A stretch of 64,000 nucleotides of DNA from Candidatus Gastranaerophilales bacterium (GTDB taxonomy: Bacteria > Cyanobacteriota > Vampirovibrionia > Gastranaerophilales > Gastranaerophilaceae). Every line of letters begins with the position of its first letter. The stretch's first letter is position 1. The stretch spans positions 1 to 64,000 of the forward strand of contig CALUQH010000024.1 of NCBI GenBank assembly GCA_944322885.1. The letters run 5' to 3'. Shown one piece after another: positions 15,464-23,344 of the stretch. Under the pieces are notes generated by a model. It did not search any database. It was not told the DNA's origin and saw only the letters and a program-made list of their open reading frames with translations. A program made the position numbers and the translations under genes.

Positions 15464-17419
15464 TTAGTACATTATATCGCCTACACCAAAAGTAAAGTAA
15501 CCGCCTCTGTTCCCGTTATCACCCGGATTTGTAAGCGGAATACCATAATCTATAGATAGCGGGCCCATTCCCGGAATATACAATTTTAAACCAATACCGG
15601 CAGATACCGCATACAAAGGTCTGTCATATATTTGATCTGTAACTGACGGGTTAAAGATTTTACCGGCATCAGCCCATACAGTAAATCTCAGGTTGTTTAA
15701 GAAGTTAATGCGGGTTCTATCCAAAAACGGTATTGGAGTTGCAAATTCGGCACTACCCATGATGAATGCATCACCGGTACCGACACCGCTCATTTTGAAA
15801 CCTCTTATAGTATACGGACCGCCCAGTCTGTATGCCATTACTTCAGGCATATTGTCGCCGTGAATTTTTCCGCCGCCTTTTGCGGTGAATGATAATGATG
15901 ATTTTTTCCCGACAGGAATGTATTGTTTTACCATACCTGTCAGTTTACCGTGTGTTTTGTCAAAATCAATAATGCCGATTTCTTCATCAAATCTGATACT
16001 TGCCATTGTCCCTTTTCTGGTAACGGTTGCATTATCACGGGTATCATACAATAATGCGGGACTTAATGACAGGAAGAAACCGCCTTCCAGTTGTTTGGCG
16101 CGTTCTGAAATAGGTATGTTGTATCGTGAATACAGACTGCTGATTTTATTGCCGTCACCTTCTGATACATCAATATTTTCTATGCCAAGTGAAAAAGTAG
16201 ATGTTACATGCTTGTTGCTTTTCATTCTGTGTGCAACTGTTGCTTCCGCACCTATTCTTCTTTCAATTGCAAGCGGTACCTGATAGCTGCCGAAATCTCT
16301 GTAGAAGATTTTGCTCATTAATGAAGTATCTGCATTGTAGAAGTATGGTTTGAAATAGCTCAATTCAGCCTGAAGATTCATTCTTCTTTTAATAGATGCA
16401 TCATTTAAAATTACACCTGTACCAACTATACCGTTTAAAGATAATCTTTCATTTCTGCCGAGGAAATTGTTATCCGCAATTCCAACAGATCCGAATACAC
16501 CTGTAACGGAGTCGATACCACCACCGATAGACACGCTTGCGGTTCTTTGTTCTTCAACATTAATAGTTATGTCATATTTATCGGGTTCTTCTGTCGGCTC
16601 AATTTCTCTTGTGACATCTTTGAATGCCTGAGTTGCATATAATCTTACAAGATCCTCTTTTAAAAGATTTTCATTGTATATCATACCGGGTTCGGTCAGT
16701 ATGTTTCTTTCAATGACATAATCTTTTGTTTTTTCGTTTCCGGATATCATGATTTTATTGACGGTGCCTTCTTTAATGCTTATATTTACGGTACCGTCTG
16801 GGTCATCAGTTACGGAGTCAATTCTTGCAAGGATGTAACCTTTAGAACTGTAGCAGTCCTGAATTTTTGCTATAGCTTCATTAAGCTGGGCAATATTTTG
16901 GGGTTTGCCTTTCATCGGCATAAGGTACGTAAGTATTTCATCGGTAGAGATAACAGTATTACCCTCAATTGTAAAATCTGTTATAGGGGCATTCTCTTCT
17001 AGGATAATTTTTAAGGTAACGGTGCCGTCATGGTTATTGACGGGGATAGCTTTCATTGTTTCAGTGAAATACCCCAGCTGGTAAATTGCCTTTAAATCTT
17101 GCTGAATAGCATCTCTGCTGTATACGGAACCTTTTTGAAGCTGCATTTGTTGAAGTATTAAGGATGTTTCAATAACATTGTTACCTAGGATTTCAATATC
17201 TTTAACGGTTTTTGACCCTTTAGGATTTTTAGTTTTTGAGGCAGAAGATTCAAGTTCGGGAGTATCTGAAGTTTGGACAGCAGAAGGAGTTTGGAGTTCA
17301 GGCGTTCCAGAATCCATTGTATCTCCCCAAAAATTTCCTTCGGCTACGCTCTGCAAAGGACACAGTATAACCAATAGCAGGGCTATTAAAGATATATATA
17401 TTTTGTTTAGTAAATTCAA
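15464..17419 (-). CDS. bamA: Outer-membrane assembly factor BamA/Omp85 with three POTRA domains
   Basis: A 651-residue Omp85 protein that inserts beta-barrel proteins into the outer membrane. It has a signal peptide (~1-27), a Pro/Ser/Thr-rich linker, then three POTRA domains starting near KDIEILGNNVIE (~70), ITDFTIEGNTVIS (~150) and VNKIMISGNEKTK (~225). The surface-antigen barrel runs from ~295, with the family GGPYTIRGFKMSGVG (VRGF-type lid-lock motif) and the closing strand GMGPLSIDYGIPL. Three rather than five POTRA domains is the cyanobacterial pattern. The start is a TTG supported by the signal peptide. It leads the minus-strand cluster bamA-ompH-udp-FlhA-like-malQ. Confidence 0.93.
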   Translation of the reverse strand: MNLLNKIYISLIALLLVILCPLQSVAEGNFWGDTMDSGTPELQTPSAVQTSDTPELESSASKTKNPKGSKTVKDIEILGNNVIETSLILQQMQLQKGSVYSRDAIQQDLKAIYQLGYFTETMKAIPVNNHDGTVTLKIILEENAPITDFTIEGNTVISTDEILTYLMPMKGKPQNIAQLNEAIAKIQDCYSSKGYILARIDSVTDDPDGTVNISIKEGTVNKIMISGNEKTKDYVIERNILTEPGMIYNENLLKEDLVRLYATQAFKDVTREIEPTEEPDKYDITINVEEQRTASVSIGGGIDSVTGVFGSVGIADNNFLGRNERLSLNGIVGTGVILNDASIKRRMNLQAELSYFKPYFYNADTSLMSKIFYRDFGSYQVPLAIERRIGAEATVAHRMKSNKHVTSTFSLGIENIDVSEGDGNKISSLYSRYNIPISERAKQLEGGFFLSLSPALLYDTRDNATVTRKGTMASIRFDEEIGIIDFDKTHGKLTGMVKQYIPVGKKSSLSFTAKGGGKIHGDNMPEVMAYRLGGPYTIRGFKMSGVGTGDAFIMGSAEFATPIPFLDRTRINFLNNLRFTVWADAGKIFNPSVTDQIYDRPLYAVSAGIGLKLYIPGMGPLSIDYGIPLTNPGDNGNRGGYFTFGVGDIMY

Positions 17420-17545
17420 AAAATCTCTACCTTAAAAACTTCATTATACTATCCTAAAAATATTATATCATAAATTAAAAAAAGTGGAACATTTAAATTA
17501 TAATTAAGCTATTTGTATGAGAGCGCTAAAGAATGCTGTAAATTC

Positions 17546-18355
17546 TCAATTCAAGCTTTTTTGATATATGTCATTTTTGTTAAATTTGTATAATGTTGAA
17601 AGAATTATTGAAATATCTTTCGCTGTATAGCCTTTAGTTTTTAATGCCGATATTTTTTCTTCAATATCCGCATTATCAACAGAAATTTTTTCCCTAAGTA
17701 CAGCTGCAACAATTTCACCTTTGAGCGGATTTGTTTGAAAATACTTGATAATGTTTTCTGTTTTATCGATTAAAACTTCTTCAAAAATTTTTGTCAGTTC
17801 TCTGCCTATTACGGTTGTTGCGCTTGGACGACATTGGCTGATGACTTCAAGCGTTTTCAATATTCTGTTTGGAGATTCATAAAATACTAAATCTGTTGTT
17901 TTGTATTTTGTTAAAATTTCTTCAATTTGTGTTTTATTCCTCGGGATAAAACCTATAAAAGTAAAATCTTCATTTTCTCTTGGAACCTGTGAGAGGAATG
18001 TTGCAACCGCATTTGCTCCGGGAAGTGATGTAACCGAATAATTATGTTTTTTCAGTTCTTTTACAATAATTGCACCAGGGTCGCAAAATAAGGGAGTCCC
18101 TGCATCTGAAACAAGTGCAATTTTTTTACCTTCATTCAAAAAATCTAAAAAGAAATTAATGCGTTCTTTTTCATTAAATTTGTGATACGAAATACATTTT
18201 GTTTTTATATCAAAATGATTTAGCAGCTTTTGAGTTACTCTCATATCTTCGCAGGCAATAATATCAACCGATTTGAGAATTTCAACAGCGCGTAAGGTTA
18301 TATCCTGCAGATTGCCTATGGGAGTTGGAACTATATAAAAATCGTATTCTTTCAT
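17546..18355 (-). CDS. rsmI: 16S rRNA (cytidine1402-2'-O)-methyltransferase
   Basis: A 269-residue SAM-dependent methyltransferase that modifies C1402 in the decoding site of 16S rRNA. Landmarks are YIVPTPIGNLQDITLRA, IACEDMRVTQKLL, VSDAGTPLFCDPG, SLPGANAVATFLS and FIPRNK. I chose the ATG at 18355 over an upstream in-frame ATG at 18382. A TATAAT box on the minus strand (18362-18367) ends 6 nt before it, and the protein then begins MKEYDFYIVPTPIG as in other RsmI. This suggests a leaderless mRNA. Divergent from rpsP. Confidence 0.92.
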   Translation of the reverse strand: MKEYDFYIVPTPIGNLQDITLRAVEILKSVDIIACEDMRVTQKLLNHFDIKTKCISYHKFNEKERINFFLDFLNEGKKIALVSDAGTPLFCDPGAIIVKELKKHNYSVTSLPGANAVATFLSQVPRENEDFTFIGFIPRNKTQIEEILTKYKTTDLVFYESPNRILKTLEVISQCRPSATTVIGRELTKIFEEVLIDKTENIIKYFQTNPLKGEIVAAVLREKISVDNADIEEKISALKTKGYTAKDISIILSTLYKFNKNDIYQKSLN

Positions 18356-18406
18356 AATTTTATTATATATTAAACATAGCATTTATTATGTTTTGTTAAC
18401 CTGTAC

Positions 18407-18436
18407 TTGATTAGCAAAAATTTTTGTGGTTATATT
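18407..18436 (+). promoter_or_regulatory. Probable rpsP promoter
   Basis: TTGATT (18407-18412), an 18-bp spacer and TATATT (18431-18436). The predicted start site is close to the 5' arm of the structured leader. Confidence 0.5.
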
Positions 18437-18439
18437 GAA

Positions 18440-18520
18440 GTCGGAACGGGGTAATTCCTCTTAACCTTGTTCAAGGAGATGACAGCCAAAGCGGCGGCTG
18501 CGTTGGATGACATTTCCGAC
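18440..18520 (+). ncRNA. Structured 5' leader of rpsP, unassigned
   Basis: GTCGGAA (18440-18446) pairs with TTCCGAC (18514-18520), enclosing ~67 nt. Inside are a small hairpin CCTTG/CAAGG (~18465-18476) and CAGCC pairing with GGCTG (18483-18500). It ends ~34 nt before the rpsP start codon. I could not match it to a known riboswitch, SRP RNA or tRNA. An autoregulatory S16 leader is the simplest guess. Confidence 0.4.
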
Positions 18521-18554
18521 AGTTACAAAAATATAAAATAAGGGAAATTTTGAA

Positions 18555-18950
18555 ATGTTAAAAATCAGATTAAAAAGAATGGGTGCAAAAAAGAACCCTT
18601 CATACAGAATTATTGTAATTAATTCAACAACAAAACGTGAAGGCAGACCGGTTCAGGAATTAGGTCATTATAATCCTAAAACTAAAGTTATGAAACTGGA
18701 TAAAACTTCTGCTTTAGAATGGGTTAAAAAAGGCGCTCAACCGACTGAAACAGTTGCTTATTTAATTAAAAACTGCAACGATGACGGTACATTAAATTAC
18801 GTTAAAAAAGAAACAGTAAAACTTTCTAAAAAAGCTCAGGCTAAAGCTGCTGCTGAAGCTGAAGCAAAAGCGAAGGCGGAAGAAGAAGCTAAGGCTGCCG
18901 CAGAAGCAGGAGAGGCAGCTCCTTCAGTAGAAACTGCTGCTGAAGCATAG
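18555..18950 (+). CDS. rpsP: 30S ribosomal protein S16 with Ala/Glu-rich tail
   Basis: A 131-residue protein. Residues 1-~85 match S16 (MLKIRLKRMGAKKNPSYRI, GRPVQELGHYNP, KGAQPTETVAYL), which binds 16S rRNA early in 30S assembly. Residues ~90-131 are an added low-complexity tail of Ala, Glu and Lys. Such tails occur in some lineages and are dispensable for the fold. A structured leader precedes the gene and a strong terminator follows, so it forms a one-gene unit, without the usual rimM/trmD neighbours. Confidence 0.95.
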   Translation: MLKIRLKRMGAKKNPSYRIIVINSTTKREGRPVQELGHYNPKTKVMKLDKTSALEWVKKGAQPTETVAYLIKNCNDDGTLNYVKKETVKLSKKAQAKAAAEAEAKAKAEEEAKAAAEAGEAAPSVETAAEA

Positions 18951-18966
18951 ATTTTATTCATTAATA

Positions 18967-18999
18967 GAAAAAAGGCGGATTTTTAATCCGCCTTTTTTT
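18967..18999 (+). terminator. Terminator after rpsP
   Basis: AAAAGGCGGATT / AATCCGCCTTTT hairpin with a TTT loop and a T-run. It starts ~18 nt after the rpsP stop, and its symmetry could also serve the opposite strand. Confidence 0.88.
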
Positions 19000-19016
19000 A
19001 TCTGAAAAATCTTAAA

Positions 19017-19496
19017 TTAGTCATTGTATTTACTGATTTCTGCAAAATAACTTTCCAGAGCTAAATAACCTTTATAAATTTCGTTTGAAATGTTTGCGTA
19101 GCTGTTAGCAACAATAAATTTTAATTCTTTTGTTCTAATTTCCAATATAGCATCAGAGTCATTTTTTAAAGTTTCGTCAGCAGACATTGACCATTTTTGT
19201 AAAAGAGCAAGTTCTTCGTACATCTGTTTTACAGTGGTATATTCAAGAGTGTTAAAATCATATTTAGCCAGAAGTCTTTTCTCCGTATTTGTAATTCTTG
19301 GCATAACAGCCTGAAATTTAAAAACTTTTTTGATAATAATGTAATTATCCGCAAGTTTTCTGTGAGAATAAGGAATTATATTTTTTGCTAAAAGTGCGGC
19401 GTAAGAACGTGATGTAAATACTTCATCATTTCTTGAAAAAGCACTTCTTGAAGTTAAGTCAAAATTTGATTTTTTTTCTATTAAATCTTCCGGCAT
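19017..19496 (-). CDS. Helical hypothetical protein
   Basis: A 159-residue protein that I do not recognise. It has no Cys, no signal peptide and no membrane segment. It is largely helical and charged, with an Arg/Ser-rich N-terminal part (SRSAFSRNDEVFTSRSY) and a region around residues 75-150 that could form a helical bundle. It is convergent with rpsP, separated by the shared terminator. A regulatory or structural role cannot be inferred. Confidence 0.5.
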   Translation of the reverse strand: MPEDLIEKKSNFDLTSRSAFSRNDEVFTSRSYAALLAKNIIPYSHRKLADNYIIIKKVFKFQAVMPRITNTEKRLLAKYDFNTLEYTTVKQMYEELALLQKWSMSADETLKNDSDAILEIRTKELKFIVANSYANISNEIYKGYLALESYFAEISKYND

Positions 19497-19572
19497 TTCT
19501 ACCCCCTGTTAAAAAAAATAATACAAAAAGAGAAAGTTAATGTCATGATGTAAAGTCAAATTTTTTACATAA

Positions 19573-19824
19573 ATTAATGACCCGAGCAGAATATATATAT
19601 CTGTGGATGTTAACGGGTATATCAAAGGCCCAAACAGGCTGGGGAAAGATTTATTTATGTTTCAGATAGATAAAGACGGTAAATTACTTCCAATGGGAGC
19701 CAAAGGAACTAATTATTATAGCGATAGTGATGAATATTGCTCTAACACGGGAACAAGCGGTATGAACGGGGCAGGCTGTACAGTTAAAGCCTTAAGTGAT
19801 TCTAAATATTTTTTAAGTTTCTAA
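19573..19824 (+). pseudogene. 5'-truncated prepilin C-terminal fragment
   Basis: The frame, open from just after a stop at 19570-19572, encodes a typical C-terminal prepilin segment (VDVNGYIKGPNRLGKDLF, then GKLLPMG and YCSNTG). The leader, pilin helix and first half of the globular domain are missing, and no usable ATG with a Shine-Dalgarno is present. The end differs from the DYPW-type terminus of intact prepilins and may be truncated too. It resembles the fragment at 3157-3440 more than the full-length genes. It is a gene remnant or a possible recombination cassette. Confidence 0.7.
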
Positions 19825-19827
19825 GAT

Positions 19828-19863
19828 AAAAAGAGCGCAGAAATTAATTTCTGCGCTCTTTTT
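19828..19863. terminator. Long perfect palindromic terminator
   Basis: AAAAAGAGCGCAGAAATT is followed at once by its reverse complement, an 18-bp arm. It ends in TTTTT on both strands. It separates the prepilin fragment from speD and can stop transcription both ways. Confidence 0.88.
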
Positions 19864-19880
19864 ATATCTATTTAATTTGT

Positions 19881-20336
19881 TTAGTCAGCAAATTGCTGCA
19901 TAATTTCAAAAGGTTTTTCAGCAACTCTAAGGGTTTCTTCGTCAATAATTCCTCTTTTTAATTCTGAAAAAGTTGCTTTTTTAGAATTAAATTTTTTCTT
20001 TAAAAATTCATACGAAATTTTAGGGTCGCATTTGTCTCCGCAGGTGAATAAATCAACTGCCGCATAACCGAGTTCCGGCCATGTGTGAATAGCAAGATGG
20101 CTTTCCGAGATAATAACAACTCCTGAAACGCCGTACGGATTAAACATATGGAAACATTTTTGAACGATAGTAGCACCACATTCAAGGGCGGCATCCACCA
20201 TGTACTTTTCTACTTTATCAATACTGTTTAATGTGTTTGGGTCACATTCAAAAAATTCTGCTAAAACGTGTTGTCCTAAGTGGATTTCTTTTTTGCCGTT
20301 TTCCTGAAACGCTGTGAAAGGTGATACTACTGCCAA
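19881..20336 (-). CDS. speD: S-adenosylmethionine decarboxylase proenzyme
   Basis: A 151-residue small-type (SpeH) AdoMet decarboxylase. It self-cleaves to create a pyruvoyl cofactor and makes the aminopropyl donor for spermidine. The cleavage and active-site segment SESHLAIHTWPE (~residues 78-89) includes the Ser that becomes pyruvoyl, and FTCGDKCDP carries the catalytic Cys. The first half of the frame includes HVLAEFFECDP. The TTG start at 20336 is chosen because AGGAGG lies 8 nt upstream. No spermidine synthase is adjacent. Confidence 0.93.
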   Translation of the reverse strand: MAVVSPFTAFQENGKKEIHLGQHVLAEFFECDPNTLNSIDKVEKYMVDAALECGATIVQKCFHMFNPYGVSGVVIISESHLAIHTWPELGYAAVDLFTCGDKCDPKISYEFLKKKFNSKKATFSELKRGIIDEETLRVAEKPFEIMQQFAD

Positions 20337-20547
20337 TTCATGTGCCTCCTATTTATAAATGTATACTTATAACTACTACAATTTGCTTTACGCAATTAAC
20401 ATATTACAATAAAAATCCAAAAATTTGTAAAATTTACACTTTAAAAATTTTTTTTTACAAATCTTATCATCTAAATATGCCTGAAAATCAAAAATATTGT
20501 ATCATTCGAACGGGTTATTTTTATTAATATTTTTTAACAAATTGAGG

Positions 20548-20576
20548 TTGTATTTTTTATTTTTTATATATAGAAT
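20548..20576 (+). promoter_or_regulatory. Promoter of the orphan response regulator, leaderless type
   Basis: TTGTAT (20548-20553), a 17-bp spacer and TAGAAT (20571-20576). The -10 box ends 6 nt before the ATG at 20583, so the transcript would start at or near the start codon. Confidence 0.55.
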
Positions 20577-20582
20577 TTAGTT

Positions 20583-21278
20583 ATGAATAAAATTCTTGTT
20601 ATAGATGATGATACTGCGATTAATGAGCTTATAAAAGTAAATCTGGAATTAAATGCTTACAAGGTGGTACAGGCTTTTGACGGAGTAAAAGGTTTTGCGT
20701 TATGCAAGCAGGAATTGCCGTCGCTTGTAATTCTTGATGTTATGATGCCTGATACTGATGGGTTTACGGTAGCGCAGAGAATAAGAAAAAATGATGAAAC
20801 AAAAGATATTCCGATTTTAATGCTTACTGCCCTGTCTCAGGTTAATGACAAGGTGAAGGGGTTTAATATCGGAGTTGATGACTATCTTGTAAAACCTTTT
20901 GAAATGGAAGAATTGCAGGTCAGAGTAAGAGCGCTTTTAAAAAGAACCAGACAGATTCCTGAGAGTGCCTCTACAAGAGAACTTTTAACACTCGGGGAAA
21001 TAACCCTTTTACCGGAACTGTACAGTGTAAAAATCGGAGAAAAACAGGCAAAATTAACTCCTATAGAATTTGATATATTTAATCTGCTTTTTCAAAATCA
21101 TGGAAATATGGTTTCATCGGCGCAGCTGTTAAAGGATATCTGGGGATATTCGCCTGATGATGATATTGAAACAATAAGAGTTCATATAAGACATCTGCGA
21201 AGTAAAATAGACAAAATTGCAAACGGGAAAAAATATATTGAAACTATATACGGCGGCGGTTATAAGTTAAATATTTAA
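20583..21278 (+). CDS. OmpR/PhoB-family response regulator (orphan)
   Basis: A 231-residue two-domain regulator. The receiver domain (~1-120) has acidic pocket residues in VIDDDTAI, the phosphoacceptor Asp in LVILDVMMPDTDGF and the conserved Lys in VDDYLVKPFE. The winged-helix DNA-binding domain (~130-231) has LTPIEFDIFNLL, then IRVHIRHLRSKI and TIYGGGYKL. No histidine kinase is adjacent. It resembles the cyanobacterial RpaA/RpaB type in layout, but assignment needs a tree. The promoter suggests a leaderless mRNA. Confidence 0.92.
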   Translation: MNKILVIDDDTAINELIKVNLELNAYKVVQAFDGVKGFALCKQELPSLVILDVMMPDTDGFTVAQRIRKNDETKDIPILMLTALSQVNDKVKGFNIGVDDYLVKPFEMEELQVRVRALLKRTRQIPESASTRELLTLGEITLLPELYSVKIGEKQAKLTPIEFDIFNLLFQNHGNMVSSAQLLKDIWGYSPDDDIETIRVHIRHLRSKIDKIANGKKYIETIYGGGYKLNI

Positions 21279-21356
21279 TTATTTTTCTGTTAAAAAAGTT
21301 TAAAATATAGCAAAAATTTTTCTTCAGCTGTATTCCTTTTTTGTAAAGGATTATTT

Positions 21357-22025
21357 ATGCAAATTTTAAACGGGCAACATAACTTTAAATCTCCTTATTT
21401 TACAGGCATACATATTGCAACTTCGACTAATTGTATAAAAAATGTTGAAACAAAAATTGATTTGTATGAAATTACAAGTAAAGACAAAGCTTTTTTGAAA
21501 AAACTTAAAGAAACTGTAAATATGGAAAACTTATTCCCTGACAAACGGATTTCAAAGGACGAATATCAACGCTGGCAGGACATGTTGTCTATTTCAGTAG
21601 ATCAAGCTTTTAACAATGGTAATAAATCTATTATTGCCGTGAAGGATAACAAACCCTGCGGGATTATTACATTTAAGCCGGATAAGAGAACTTATTTCCT
21701 TGCTTGTATATGCACTTGGCCTGTCGAAACGGGTAAAAAAGTTGTTCTTGCGGGACAAACTTTATTTAAGCAAATGTTTTCCGAGTTCTTAGCACAGAAG
21801 AGCAATTTTATAGAACTTGTTGCAATTTTAAACGGACCTTTTTCGGTTGTGCCTAAATATATGCGTTTGGGATTCAAACAAACCGGTGGAGAGAATTTTT
21901 TAGTTGCAATGCGAGCAAATCAGGAACGTGTAAAAAATATAATGAAAAATCTTGATGATATTATAATTACCGCTCCTGTAAATGATTCAAAAGACGTTAA
22001 TTTATTAGATAAATTGGATTTATAA
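21357..22025 (+). CDS. GNAT-like acetyltransferase with F-T-G N-terminal motif
   Basis: A 222-residue protein. It begins with MQILNGQHNF and SPYFTGIH, the shared N-terminal motif. From ~95 it has the strand order of a GNAT fold: SIIAVKDNKPCGIITFKP, a helix with GQTLFKQMFSEFLAQ, ELVAILNG, then YMRLGFKQTGGENFLVA. The acetyl-CoA pyrophosphate loop is not clear, so activity is uncertain. The C-terminal ~30 residues are an extension. AAAGGA precedes the ATG, and a terminator follows. Confidence 0.5.
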   Translation: MQILNGQHNFKSPYFTGIHIATSTNCIKNVETKIDLYEITSKDKAFLKKLKETVNMENLFPDKRISKDEYQRWQDMLSISVDQAFNNGNKSIIAVKDNKPCGIITFKPDKRTYFLACICTWPVETGKKVVLAGQTLFKQMFSEFLAQKSNFIELVAILNGPFSVVPKYMRLGFKQTGGENFLVAMRANQERVKNIMKNLDDIIITAPVNDSKDVNLLDKLDL

Positions 22026-22050
22026 AAAGCGTAAGTTTAACTTACGCTTT
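22026..22050. terminator. Bidirectional terminator
   Basis: AAAGCGTAAGTT / AACTTACGCTTT hairpin with a one-base loop and A/T flanks. It lies between the GNAT-like gene and the convergent 82-residue gene, overlapping the end of the latter. Confidence 0.75.
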
Positions 22051-22290
22051 CAAAAAATCTTTTAATACTGCATAAGTGCTTTTAAAGAAATTTTTTGCAG
22101 CTAGAATGTCTTTTTCTGTTACTGTTTCAGGTTTATGGTTCAATGAATTTTGAAGAATAACATAATCTTTGTTTGATTGTCCCAATACTTTTACCAATGC
22201 TTCTTCTTTTAACTTATTGAGAGTTAAGTTTTGAGCTCTGGCGTTTATTTTTAAATCGGTTCCAATATTCATTACTTTTTTTACGTTCAT
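22042..22290 (-). CDS. Small helical protein, unknown
   Basis: An 82-residue protein that I do not recognise. It starts MNVKKVMNIGTDLKI. It has no Cys and is mostly helical, with a Lys/Leu-rich pattern (LNKLKEEALVKVLGQ and FFKSTYAVLKDFLKA). It lies 61 nt downstream of era on the same strand and could be co-transcribed. AAGAAAGG precedes the ATG. Confidence 0.5.
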   Translation of the reverse strand: MNVKKVMNIGTDLKINARAQNLTLNKLKEEALVKVLGQSNKDYVILQNSLNHKPETVTEKDILAAKNFFKSTYAVLKDFLKA

Positions 22291-22351
22291 AACTTTCCTT
22301 TCTTATAACTACATTTACAAAGAATATAAATCCTGAACAAAAATAATTTTG

Positions 22352-23242
22352 CTATTGTTCTTGTTCATACCCGAAAGCTCTTAAAGAGTTTTGCTTTTTC
22401 CGCCAATCTTTTTCAATTTTAACTTCAAGGCCTAGAAATACTTTCTTTTCAACAATTTTTTCAAGTTCAATACGGGCTTCTGTTCCTATTTTTTTTAAAA
22501 GATTTCCGCCTTTTCCAATAAGAATTCCCTTCTGGCTTTTTGTTTCGCAGTAAATTGTTGCATAAATTCGATCGATATCATCACTTTCTGTATAGCTTTC
22601 AATTTTGACCGCAACAGAATGCGGGATTTCATCGGAAGTATTCAACAGGATTTTTTCTCTGATTATTTCTTCGGTTATATCGCGCATAGATTCTTCTGTT
22701 ACGATGTCCTCGGGGTACAAAAGACCGCCTTCAGGCAAGTATTTATATATATTTTTTAAAAGAGTATCTATATTACGTCCGGTTTTGGCTGAAATTCTTA
22801 CTACCGGATAATTTTTTTCAAACAGGAGTTTGTAAGTTAATAAATTTTCTTCAACTTTATTCATATTTTTCAATTTATCAACTTTATTCATAACAATAAT
22901 AACAGGAGTATCCGTTTGCAGTATATTTTGGGCAATCCATCTGTCGCCTTTTCCTGCCGGTTCCGAACCGTCTACAAGAAAAAGTATTAAATCAGCATCA
23001 GGGATTGCCATTTTGGATTCATCAAGAAGGAATTCTCCGAGTTTATTTAACGGTTTATGCACTCCCGGTGTATCAATAAAAACAATCTGCCCTTCGTCTG
23101 TTGTGTAAATCCCTTTAATTCGTTTTCGGGTAGTCTGTGCTTTGTCTGTTGCAATAACAATTTTTTGTCCCAAAATTTTATTTAACAAAGTAGACTTGCC
23201 GACATTGGGGCGTCCTATTATACTTGTAAATCCGCTTTTCAT
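22352..23242 (-). CDS. era: GTPase Era
   Basis: A 296-residue GTPase needed for 30S subunit maturation. The G domain has GRPNVGKSTLL (G1), KAQTTRKRIKG (G2), DTPGVHKP (G3), MNKVDKL (G4) and ISAKTGRN (G5). The KH RNA-binding domain has IGKGGNLLKKIGTEAR. Length is typical. On the minus strand a TACAAT box (23249-23254) ends 6 nt before the ATG, with no Shine-Dalgarno, so the mRNA may be leaderless. It is divergent from the AMIN-like gene. Confidence 0.96.
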   Translation of the reverse strand: MKSGFTSIIGRPNVGKSTLLNKILGQKIVIATDKAQTTRKRIKGIYTTDEGQIVFIDTPGVHKPLNKLGEFLLDESKMAIPDADLILFLVDGSEPAGKGDRWIAQNILQTDTPVIIVMNKVDKLKNMNKVEENLLTYKLLFEKNYPVVRISAKTGRNIDTLLKNIYKYLPEGGLLYPEDIVTEESMRDITEEIIREKILLNTSDEIPHSVAVKIESYTESDDIDRIYATIYCETKSQKGILIGKGGNLLKKIGTEARIELEKIVEKKVFLGLEVKIEKDWRKKQNSLRAFGYEQEQ

Positions 23243-23344
23243 AAAAAAATTGTAACATAAAAAGTATATTTTTTTAACAAAGTAGCAATTTTTTTTATCT
23301 CAAAGTATTATATATAATATAAGGGAAAAATTTAACGGTAGAAA

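Noticed and set aside
18440-18520. tRNA, SRP RNA or known riboswitch before rpsP
   Set aside because: No tRNA arms, no SRP loop consensus and no riboswitch core could be matched. It was kept only as an unassigned leader.
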